Assembly (NCBI RefSeq): GCF_003473485.1
Contig: NC_053044.1
Span: 55,468,091-55,532,090 of the forward strand
Direction: 5' to 3'
Length of the DNA: 64,000 nt
From: Medicago truncatula
Taxonomy: Eukaryota; Streptophyta; Magnoliopsida; Fabales; Fabaceae
Part shown: positions 13,401-22,671 of the stretch, piece after piece
How positions within the stretch are numbered: position 1 is the first letter of the stretch
Layout: each line of letters starts with the position of its first letter
Made by a program: the position numbers and the translations under genes
Notes under the pieces: model-generated
What the model was told of the DNA's origin: nothing
Database searches by the model: none
What the model saw: the letters and a program-made list of their open reading frames with translations, nothing else

Positions 13401-13890
13401 TTTTCTTTCAAAAATGTTGGCACGGCCAAGCAAATTTGATTTGTCGACCAAATTGCCAAATCATGACTTACCTACTTACCAGTTAATTTAACGATTACAT
13501 TTTCAAAGAAAGATAGATGTGGGTGTGAAAGACAGAGAGAGAAATGACAAGAATTACCCTCTGTTAGTCTCTTTATTGAGAACTTCAAGCAAATTGTCAA
13601 CACCATTATATCGTATTCCGGTGACAATTCCATCTGGATTTGATAATGTAACTTGGACTATGCCATTATCCATCACCACCTGCACATGAATGAGGTAAGG
13701 CATATGAAGCAAGTGACGACACTGACACATAAAACATTTAAGTAAAGGAAGGTGATCGAATGTAACTAACTAAATGTATCGGTGTCTGATTGCGTATCAG
13801 ACACCGAACACGTCGGGTGCTATGCAAATAGTGCAAAATTAAACTTACATAGTTTTGTTGAATGTGTAACCGTACACCTGGGGCGGACAT
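7485..13890 (-). CDS. Rhamnogalacturonate lyase (PL4-type), copy B, 15 exons, 634 aa
   Basis: Tandem paralogue of copy A with the same predicted role in pectin backbone cleavage. Exons: 13890-13849, 13679-13558, 13315-13265, 12968-12849, 12769-12650, 12563-12422, 10716-10546, 10418-10263, 10149-10043, 9772-9682, 9291-9150, 9072-8916, 8691-8575, 7929-7803, 7724-7485. Only exon 3 (51 against 60 bp) and the last exon (240 against 261 bp) differ in length from copy A. Landmarks include [36 protein letters not shown] (200-208, K203), [22 protein letters not shown] (H262), [15 protein letters not shown] and IRLEGPPC at the end. Intron 6 has grown to about 1.7 kb (125 bp in copy A) through inserted retroelement-like sequence. 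There is no signal peptide. The frame stays open about 27 codons upstream of the ATG but holds no other ATG. Confidence 0.9.
10764..11735. mobile_element. Two copia-type LTR-like fragments in opposite orientation, in lyase B intron 6
   Basis: The plus strand from 10764 starts TGTTAGGATATAGAAAAAAG and continues with gtatcatgtataaatagg and agagaggggcattcagat. The minus strand from about 11735 reads GTTAGAATATAGAATAAAGG, then gtgtcatgtaataggag and agagagggatattcatat. These are diverged versions of the same LTR-like start, facing each other. No gag or pol coding is visible between them. They may be two solo or truncated LTRs of related copia elements, and their distal ends are unclear. Confidence 0.55.
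11736..12421. other. Rest of enlarged intron 6 of lyase B
   Basis: No coding sequence that I can support. It includes short open frames and unremarkable AT-rich text between the LTR-like block and exon 6. Confidence 0.4.
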
Positions 13891-14640
13891 GGTGAATCCG
13901 TCCTCCTTATTTTTCTTTCTATGAGCAAGAAATCTAAACCAGACAAGATTAAGAATTAATCGATCATATTATTCAAATTCAAATTCAATTACTTCATTTG
14001 TTTATGAACTGAAAAAAACAGTTGCAACAGATGATGAATAAAAAAACCCACCGAGAAATCATGAATCACTATCGGTAGAGATGAAATGATGGGAGGGAGG
14101 GAGGGGTGTGATAAAAATAGACACGTGGCACACACCTAAGGGTGTGAAATTAAGCGCATAAACGAATGAATGAATAAAATAACGGAAAACAGACAAAGAC
14201 AAAGAGCAGATAGAGAAAAATAAATGGATCGATCGATTCGAGAGAATAATAAAAGAAGCTTCGCTCAGTTTGTTTTGCTTTATTTTCTTCTCTTTCATTC
14301 ACTTTTCGTTATATAACCAAATATAAGGAAATTAAAAGACAGACAGATATCAATTTCTTTTGGTAGATAGACAGATTAATTTTAAATTTCAAATTCTTCA
14401 ATATTATTAAAAAAAAAAAAATACTAATTAACATATGAATTTACAACTTTAGCCTAAAATAGGCATGCTTTTTTTGTTGGCCGGTTGATTTTCTTTTTAC
14501 AACAACGGGTGATTGATGCTAATGAGCAGAACAAACTAAACTTTGAGTATGACTTCATATATCTCCTGCACTATTTTAGAAAATCTTTCCTTGTTTTTTC
14601 AATAAAAGTACATTCAATTCAAACAAACACAAGAGAAGTG
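13891..14640. other. Lyase B upstream region
   Basis: 5' UTR and promoter of lyase copy B, with an A/T run near 14408. The minus-strand frame at 14059-14298 is pyrimidine-rich leader sequence and not a credible protein. Confidence 0.4.
14309..14315 (-). promoter_or_regulatory. Candidate TATA box of lyase copy B
   Basis: The minus strand reads TATATAA about 420 bases upstream of the copy B ATG. If used, it gives a 5' UTR of nearly 400 bases, or a 5' UTR containing an intron. No closer TATA element is obvious. Confidence 0.3.
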
Positions 14641-15812
14641 ACTCCTTCTCTGACCGCCTATTTGGAGAAGACATCTTTTCATGTGGTAAGAGAAGGTGCT
14701 TCTTAGTTTAAAGGAGGATTTGGAGGGAGTGAATTTGATTAATCAAGTGGACAGATGGAAGTGGAAGCTAGAAGATTCCGGTATTTTTTCGGTGAGTTCG
14801 GCCTATAAGAGGTTGGTGGGTGTGGTGCTTGATGAGGAGAGGTGGACGGATGAGGAGAAGAGGTTTTTGAGAAGTTGTGGAAGTGTCCGGCTCCGTCAAA
14901 GGTGGTGGTTTTCGGTTGGAGAGCTATTCTCAACCGGATACCAACTAAAATTAACCTCACATTGAGACATGTCTTAAATCCGGGAGAGCAACCTTGGTGG
15001 CTTTGTGTAATAGGGTGGAGGAATCCACAAATCACCTTCTTCTCCATTGTCTAGTGGCTAGTGTGGTGTTGTTTAAGTTAATGCGGTGGTTAGACTATTA
15101 TTTCATTCTTCCCCCTAATCTCTTCATTCATTGGGAGTGTTGGCACGGGGAAAGGAATTATTTGGTTAGCAACAATTTGGGTGTTATGGAAAACTAGGAA
15201 TGATAAAGTTTTCAATGATTTTAATTTTGAGGTGGATTCTATGGTGGATTCTTAGTAGAACCTCCCCTCGGAGGTGATGGGGTGCTGTTTTTTCGGGGCT
15301 ATGCAGCTTCTGCTGCTGCTGTCTTTTGTTGCCTGTGCCTCTGCTGTTTCTTCTGGTATTCGGTTCTGTTATGGGGCTGAGTTGCTGTGGGCTGGTAGCA
15401 GTTTTTGTTGCCTGGGTGGTGTGTTAGGGGTGCTGTTGGCAGCTTGCAGCTCGGTTGGCTACTACTTGCTGGGCGGTTGTTTTTTGGGGGCTTCTAGTTG
15501 GCTTAGGGAGGTTCTTGTTGGTCTCTTTCTAGGTGGTTGGGCGGTGTTTGAGCGGGCCGGGTGTTCTTTGGTGTTGACGCAAGGGTATGCATGTGTATTG
15601 CCAATTGTATATGCATGCGTCAATACTCTTTTGGTTGTGTCCAATTGTATTTGGGTGGTTTTTTAAGGGGTTTTTGTTCGAGCGTTTGTTTTATGGCAAC
15701 CGATTACCCCTTGTTTGTATTTTTTTTTTCTCCACCCGAGCTTATTAGTGCTTCTCGCACGGGCTTGTTGGTTAGTAATATTTTGCCGATTCAAAAAAAA
15801 AAAAAAAAAAAA
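14640..15812 (+). mobile_element. Decayed LINE (L1-type) 3' end with poly(A) tail
   Basis: In shifting frames the text encodes the C-terminal part of a plant LINE ORF2. DRWKWKLEDSGIFSVSSAYKRL (from about 14748) is followed, after a frameshift, by a PSKVVVFGWRAILNRIPTK-like segment. Then comes NRVEESTNHLLLHC (15009-15050), the zinc-knuckle-like motif typical downstream of plant LINE reverse transcriptases. A GT-rich 3' UTR follows, ending in gccgattc and an 18-base A run at about 15794-15811. The 5' end is missing, as expected of a 5'-truncated LINE insertion. The frames are broken, so it is not active. Confidence 0.8.
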
Positions 15813-16245
15813 CTACGAAAGATAAAATAAAGTTGACTTTTTAAAGTTAGAATTTATGGAAATAAGCAGAAAGGCGAAAACAGTTTATAAACATGTGATA
15901 AGATATTTCAACAAGTTCTCCCAAACAATCTCGTACGTATTTATGAGTAGATAAGCAGAAAAAACTAAATCTCAATAGACACTATGCAGTAGTTGAAAGA
16001 TAAACAGCTAATGGCAATCATTATAATCAATGACTCAAATTTATCTCTTGGTAGTTCTTTCCAAATACAGAACTACAGTGATTTTCAAAATAAAAGTGCA
16101 TAACCACCGGGTATTTAGTGACAATCACAATGCCGATGTGTTTCCATGTACTAATGAAGTATTATCTCATACGACTTCTGTTGAATACGAATGAATTATA
16201 CAGGTAGATCAATTTACATTAACATAGCATGTTTCCTCTCATCTG
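15813..16245. other. Spacer and 3' flank of the TRAF zinc-finger gene
   Basis: Short AT-rich stretch between the LINE poly(A) and the stop codon of the minus-strand zinc-finger gene. It probably holds that gene's 3' UTR. Confidence 0.4.
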
Positions 16246-19243
16246 CTAATGCACATTACTGGGTTCTGCCTTTCTCTGAATAAAAATAGATCCGAGTATG
16301 ACGGCAATACCAGTTATAGCTATTGTGAAAAAAAGACGTCTTTTTGAGGATTCGTTCGCATCTCTTTCAGCTGGCCTCTCATTCCTTCACAGAAAAAAGA
16401 AATAGAAGTAAATGGTTTACTCACAAGGAAAATAAATCAGTATGCTAAACTTCCATTTTAATTCTCTAAAGATACACTTGACATCAACTTGGTCCTCCAA
16501 ATAAGATTTATGACACTAAATTAGTTCTCCAGTAAATGTTTACGTCCCACGTAGACCACAATAGAATAACAATTTTGGTAGCCAAAATCATAAATTCATA
16601 ATCCTAACACAAGAAAATCGATTACATCAAAAGTTCACAACAAGCAAACCATGACTTGTTAATTTAAACTTGACATGCTATTTCATCTATCTTCAGTTAA
16701 TGTATGCTCAGAACTGAAGATAGATAAATAAATGACAGTTCTTAGCTACTCTCCTACAAAATGTACCTCAGTACTCATCTTACTGCATCAGCTGTAAGTG
16801 GTCATACTAATATTATTGAAATGACACTGACTGCAAATTATAGACAACGAAAAATCACAAAGTTCACTTATGTGGTTTTTGACCTTTGAGTAGCTCGGAC
16901 TACAATAAAGTGACAACATTTTTAAGCAGATTAAAGGATTAGTTCCCTATTATTTAACATTAAGCCTCAGCTAAAGATTGTACTTGAAAGCTAGTGAGCA
17001 TAAACTAAAGATAATTATAATGATATGCAATGAAAAAAAAACTCAAAAATATTAACCAGTTGCTTCCAACAACCAAGCCTTGTCCCACTAAGTGGGATCG
17101 GCTGACCGGGCTTCCAACAACCTTAAAAAACAACTGCAAAACCCCAATCACCTAAAAATAATAGACTTCATTTTGGACGGGTACTTAAGTCTCTTCTCTA
17201 GAATTATACTACAATAAGAAACTTAAGGAGGTGCTTTTCTTGAGAGGGAGGGAGTAATATGAAGCACATTTCAACTTAGGCCTAATAGGGACCACCTGAG
17301 CAAGTATTAACTCCGTAACTAACAGGAACAAAAGCAAGAAAATATAATAATGCATGTAACACTTGCACAAAATGGACAAAAATTTGAATAAGCAAATAGA
17401 ATAGTTAGGATATACCCCCATCCATTAACCCTCAGAAAGACTAAAACTTGCACGTAATTATATGATGAAATTTTCCTACCTTGAAGACCCTGCAGCATTG
17501 TCTTGTATTCCGTTGCAATTGAATTCATGATTGTATCTTTCACGTAGTCTGACATATTTGTTACAGAGGTCACACATCTCTGTTCGATTCCCACATACTT
17601 CCTGAAAGTTATTAAAGATCAAACTAAAATTAGTGCCTCGGTTATACTACATAGATTAATGCAAACTTCTTAATTCAAAGGTTTTTTAAGACCACTACAC
17701 CTGATGCTCTGGCAGATCAATTGCAGGCAATGGAAACTCACAGAACTCACAGGTGACAATCCTCTGGGGGCAACTTTCACCTTCGTGGATATATAAAATA
17801 TTGCGCTCCATTGTTTCACTGCACAATGAACAGGCAACCTGCACAATTCACATTTTCTTTTGAAAAGCAGAATTCGATTCTATAAGTCAAAGTTTGTTAG
17901 GCACCCCGGGGAACTGAATCAACTATGGGGAACTTCCAATTTTTTTAAATTTTTTATGTTAGTCACAATGTATATAGTGAGTTGAGATTTTAAGTTTCTC
18001 CCCTTTATGACTGATAGGAATCGTCACATTGTATACATGACATTGATACAATGAAAAATAAGAGTGGCTCAATAATTTTTCACCAAATTCCCATTCCAAA
18101 TAGTACATACGTGATTACTGAAAATTGAATCTGGCCAACAATATATAATCTGTGTTGAACAAAACTACCAAGAAAAGATTACAAAAGCTAATACTCAATC
18201 TGTAAAATCCAAACCTATAAACTGAAGCACCAATTACTTGACAAATAACTAAGAAACTGAAATATTATTCACAACATTCCCTCCAAAAAATTTAACATTT
18301 TTGTAATGGGGAATTATTAAGAGCATATCCCAGAACCATGTCAGGAAAACAAGTTTCAGACCTCCAACAAGTTAAAGAATGAAACTTGAACACGAACAAT
18401 CTTCTTTGATACTCAATTTTCTGATCCCAGAAGTGATGCTAGCAAAAGTATCTAACTGCCAAGAGTTTTATCTCAATACACAAGAGTTTCAAAAACAATC
18501 AGCATCTAATCCTTCTAGATGCCTGGTCACCATTTGATGCCAAACTTAATGCCTTGGTCAATCCGGCTTATATAAATGATGGTAACTGAATGGATCAAAT
18601 TCCAATGGACAGTTCAAATTAACCATTTTCCTATTCAAGTTTCGCTTAAAAATTATGAAGAAAAACTAACTAACCCACCCATCTCTAAATCAATTTGAGT
18701 GTATCAATACCCGACCCATCCTATCAATCTACTATTTTATTTTCTATTTTTACAAATCATTTCTATCTCTACCGAACTGGATGAGTTGGATTGGATGATT
18801 TATAACTATAGATTGGTCGATCAGTGATGAGCCCTAAATAAAATTGTGAAGCTGATTTTATTAAAATTGGTTAAAATAAGAGCTTAATGAGCAAGTAATT
18901 GTCACATACCGGTGCATGGGTGTTTAAATAGTGATCTTGAGCATGTATCTTTGGTACCATATCACCACAAAGCTTGCATTTTTCAAGATTCCGAGCGCAA
19001 TGAACAGAGTGCAAATCAATATTTGCAGCTGGGATAGCCCGATCACTAAAATAAACCATAAAAGATAAGACTTTCAATATGAACAGAACAGAATCAATAA
19101 TTCAAAAACAAGTTTGATTAGGCATAAATTTGAGCTGAGAGTTGTTAATTAGTGTTGAATTAAATGAATAATTGATGAATTGAAAAACGACGTGTTTACC
19201 AGTGAGGGCATATGCTAGTGGCTTGATCGGGCATTGTTGTCAT
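16246..19243 (-). CDS. TRAF-type zinc-finger protein with C-terminal membrane anchor, 5 exons, 192 aa
   Basis: Exons: 19243-19200, 19045-18910, 17838-17701, 17601-17480, 16384-16246; GT/AG sites throughout and the frame closes exactly. The protein begins MTTMPDQATSICPHCDRAI. It carries repeated Cys/His modules: CARNLEKCKLCGDMVPKIHA, HAPVACSLCSETMERNILYIH, CPQRIVTCEFCEFPLPAIDLPEH and CGNRTEMCDLCNKYVRLRERYNH. This layout matches the TRAFD1/XAF1-like TRAF-type zinc-finger family. The last exon gives a basic SSKRR stretch followed by a hydrophobic run (LFFTIAITGIAVILGSIFI) and a short tail, suggesting a tail-anchored membrane protein. The biochemical role in plants is not established; adaptor or ubiquitin-related function is only inferred from the animal family. 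The Arabidopsis protein I recall as closest (At1g09920) is of similar size. Confidence 0.9.
17074..17112. repeat. Short dispersed repeat scrap in zinc-finger gene intron 4
   Basis: The text agccttgtcccactaagt followed by gggatcggctgacc matches a motif I recall as scattered through plant genomes (normally ...gtggggtcggctacatg). It is a fragment inside the intron between exons 4 and 5. Confidence 0.4.
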
Positions 19244-19441
19244 GTCGTTAAAACAAAAATGAATCCAACAGAATGTTATTCTACGACCTAATCTTCAGGA
19301 AAATAGAGAAAGAGAAGATTAAATTAGAGAGAGTGATTACAAAGGTTACGGGAATTAGGCTATGGGAAGATTTCGGAATTTACGAATGAAACACGGAACC
19401 AGAACACAGATTTTGGTGCACGAAGACTCTACTTTTATGCT

Positions 19442-21030
19442 TCAGAAATGATAATTTGCAAAGGATAAAACTTAGGGGTGTATTGGATCATGATTCTAAG
19501 TGATTTTAAAATTTTTATGAAAAAATCTTGTGGTATTCAATCATGATTCTTTTCAATTTAAAAAAAATCTAGTGGTAATCACTTAAAAAAAATCTAGTGG
19601 TATTCAAAATCATTCAAATTTTGAAGGATTGTTTAATAAATCAGATTTTGTGGGATTTTCTAATGAAATTTTAGCATGAAAAAGTTGAAAACATGAGATT
19701 TCTTAGGATTGTTTTTTTTCTTTTAAGATTTTACTATCTCTCCCTCTCTCTCCTCCCTTCTCTCTTACTCTCTCTTTTCCTCTCCTCTCTCTCTCTCTCT
19801 AGTTGTCCCGAAAAAATCTCTCTCTAGCTCTCCTGTAAAAAAACTTCTCTCTCTCTCTGATTCCTTCACTCTCTTTCTCTCTAGCTCTAGCTCTCCCGTA
19901 AAAAATAAAATAAATAAAGGAGTCTTTATTGAAATTTTGTGAAAGAGAGTGTGTTATGATATTTTTTCAATTATTTTTTAAAATTTATAAAATCTCTTGA
20001 AATCCATAAAATCATTTCAAATCCGAGTGTGTTATGATATTTTTTCAATTATTTTTTAAAATTTATAAAATCTCTTGAAATCCATAAAATCATTTCAAAT
20101 CCTTTAAAATCTTATGAATTAAATCCATTGAAATCCTTAATAGTCTTTTAAAATCATCAAAATCTTGCAAAGTCTTTTAAAATCTTCAAGACTTTTAAAA
20201 AAAAAAAAAATTGTCCTTTAAAATCATAATCCAATACACCCCCTTATGCACAGTTCCATACCTACAGTTTTTGCTGTTTTCAAATTAAAATATGACATCT
20301 GTACAATTTATCCACGTCACCTAAAGAAGTGAAACGGTGTGAAATTTTTATTGTTTCCCTGTAATCAATCGCAACCGTTTTTGACGAGCACCACACATAA
20401 TCCATAGTCAAAAGCATACGATCCTTCTAATATAATTTGGTCAAATTAATTTTAATGCTTTCTTTCATCTTTCCAATAATCGATGTTGGTTATCACTTGT
20501 TGGTGAGAAATTGTATTGTGGTCGTGATTGAGTCTGCGATTCATTAACTCAGGAACAAACCACTATATAAACAGTGGAGACTATTAAGTTGGAGATTGAT
20601 TGAAGGTAACAATTTTGTTTGATTGTACAACATTCCAAACCAAGTTTGGATTTTGTCTATTGTCACATAGATTAAAGTTGATGCCTCAAACTATTTCTTT
20701 ATTGAGAAAAATAGAGATAAATACATAAAATCAATGTATTTAACATCTTCAATCAAAATTCCAACCCATTCCTCTTACTCTTTATGTGCATCTCCATCAA
20801 TTCTTTACCTTGCTCTTTTAGATTCTCTCCTTGCCGGTTTATGTTGTTAGCGCATAGGGACGGTGGTTGTGTAGTGCTCCTAAAAAAGGGATTTGCTGGA
20901 AACGTTAAGAACTTCACGCCGTTTTCACTACGTTAGCTGATGTGGATAAGTTGTACAATGTCACGTTTTGATTTGAAAACAGCAGGTATGGAACTGTGCA
21001 TAAGTTTTGTCCATTTGTAAAAACAAATGT
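19442..21030. mobile_element. Long-TIR DNA element, split by a nested MITE
   Basis: The left arm (about 19442-19474 plus 20247-20338) and the right arm (about 20909-21030) are inverted copies. Right-arm reverse complement: gacaaaacttatgcacagttccatacctg. Left arm: gataaaactta, then a 769-bp insertion, then tgcacagttccatacct. The arms continue through ctgttttcaaat and gtacaa-ttatccac. The internal part (20340-20908) has no recognisable transposase. The element lies directly upstream of the zinc-finger gene. Confidence 0.7.
19475..20243. mobile_element. PIF/Harbinger-type MITE, TSD TTA
   Basis: Terminal inverted repeats are ggggtgtattggatcatgat on the left and the reverse complement of aatcataatccaatacaccc on the right. 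Flanking TTA trinucleotides lie at 19472-19474 and 20244-20246, the 3-bp duplication typical of PIF/Harbinger. Inside are a long CT-rich tract (about 19738-19900) and a direct repeat of about 78 bp (gtgttatgatattttttcaa, near 19951 and 20029). It interrupts the arm of the element described above. Confidence 0.85.
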
Positions 21031-21635
21031 CGGAACAACTCTCTTATTTTAATTATCTTTTTTTTTTTTATGTTAGTTAATATTTACATTTTTTATATAT
21101 TTAATTATTTTATAAATATTGTTTAAATAACATTTCTCATGCATGTGGACCTTCCTTCCACCATCTAATCTAAATCTAAATTATAAACAATTGAATTGAT
21201 TGTACAATATAGACAAATAAAATATAAAGGAAATAGAAGGTAGTTATCAGATATCACTTTTCACTTATAGCTAAAATGGACTTTTTGTAGAGATTAATTT
21301 CACTTTTTCACATTTAAAATCTAGTCACTCAACTATTTAACCGAACTAGAAGAAAAAATAGTTGTGTTTTACTCTACGTGCCATTAAGGCGAGGGAGACA
21401 CTACGTCATCAAATTCGAACAAATGGGATTAGGTGACAAATCTTGGATATGATGGATCTATGCCGCAATTATGCGGTACTTAAGTTTTTTAAGGTTGCTC
21501 TTCTCACTCATTATTTGCTCTTATGCCCTCCAAAATTCTCATTTTATCCCTAAATAACGCAATGGAAAGTTAGTAATTGATGTGTTTTAAAAATAGCTTT
21601 TGCTCAGACAATTTTGGAAGATATCTCTTAAATAT

Positions 21636-22027
21636 GAGAACTTCTACGGTACACCCGCAAATTAAGGTGTACCGGTACTCTTACTTCAAAAATTTATAAA
21701 TGAACTATTATTTTTATGAAATAAAAAGTTATTTGTTGATATTTATATTTTAGAAAATATCATTTCATTGTTTATAAAAATCATACTAATTTTTTTTACA
21801 TTTTATTGTAAAAAATAATCAAAATTCTCTATTACGAGTACTAAAAATTCAGAAAAATCAAATTTTATTTCGTCGATGTTTTTGATAAATAAGATTTAAT
21901 TATTATAATTATAGGTGATAGAAAATAATTTTTCTCTTCAAAAAATAACACATTTAACTATTGATTTAATGATTTGATGTACCAAATACCAATACACTCA
22001 TATCTTTAGGTGTACCATAGAATTTGC
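21636..22027. mobile_element. MITE with inverted terminal repeats
   Basis: The left end reads aacttctacggtacacc and continues aaattaaggtgtaccgg. The right end, reverse-complemented, reads aaattctatggtacacct and continues aaagatatgagtg. The middle is AT-rich and non-coding. The exact limits and target duplication are unclear. Confidence 0.5.
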
Positions 22028-22194
22028 CCCTATCTTTATTTCATTCTCCGAAACTTTGTTTAGTTTGAATGTCTTGATGGGGGCGTAGTAGTCCTTGTGT
22101 TTTCTATTCTATTAAGCCACAAGAATGATTACCCAAAAATCCAAAAGAGTTTTGGTTTGTATCTTTAGATGGGTTTGGAAGTTTTTTTTTTTTA

Positions 22195-22671
22195 AGGGTT
22201 TAATATGTTTTTAATTCATATGAATTTGTCAAGTTTTGTTTTAATCTTTCTAAAAAATTTCTTCAACTTTTAGTCCTCTAAAAAATTTTCATTTTCACTT
22301 TTAATCCCTCGTTTAAAATAAACTCATACGTAGAATTCATATTTTTTACAGAAAAGTTTATAATATTACAAAAATCTCTCACAAACAAAATTATAATTTT
22401 TTAACAAAACATGAATTAAATATGACTTTTTATATTTTTGGAGGTTAAAAATTCATTTATAATTTATGCTTTGTTAAAATATTCTAAATTTTTTGGGAGA
22501 GATTTTTACAATATTCTACACAATTTCATTAAAAAATAAAAAAGTTAACTTAAAAATGGGATCAAAAGTAGTGATAGAAAATTTTATAGGGACTAAAAGT
22601 TGAAGGAAAATTTTACATGGATTAAAACAAAAAGGTGATATATTTATAGCGACCAAAAACATATTTAACCC
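22195..22671. mobile_element. Foldback MITE, intact copy
   Basis: The left end is agggtttaatatgttttt and the right end is aaaaacatatttaaccct. The arms pair along cttcaacttttagtcc and ggactaaaagttgaag, giving arms of about 200 bp. It is non-coding. A second, interrupted copy of the same family lies at 28492-29253. Confidence 0.8.

Noticed and set aside
15274-15666. 130-codon open frame rich in Gly, Leu and Cys
   Set aside because: It lies in the GT-rich 3' UTR of the LINE relic, and its composition reflects that low-complexity sequence.
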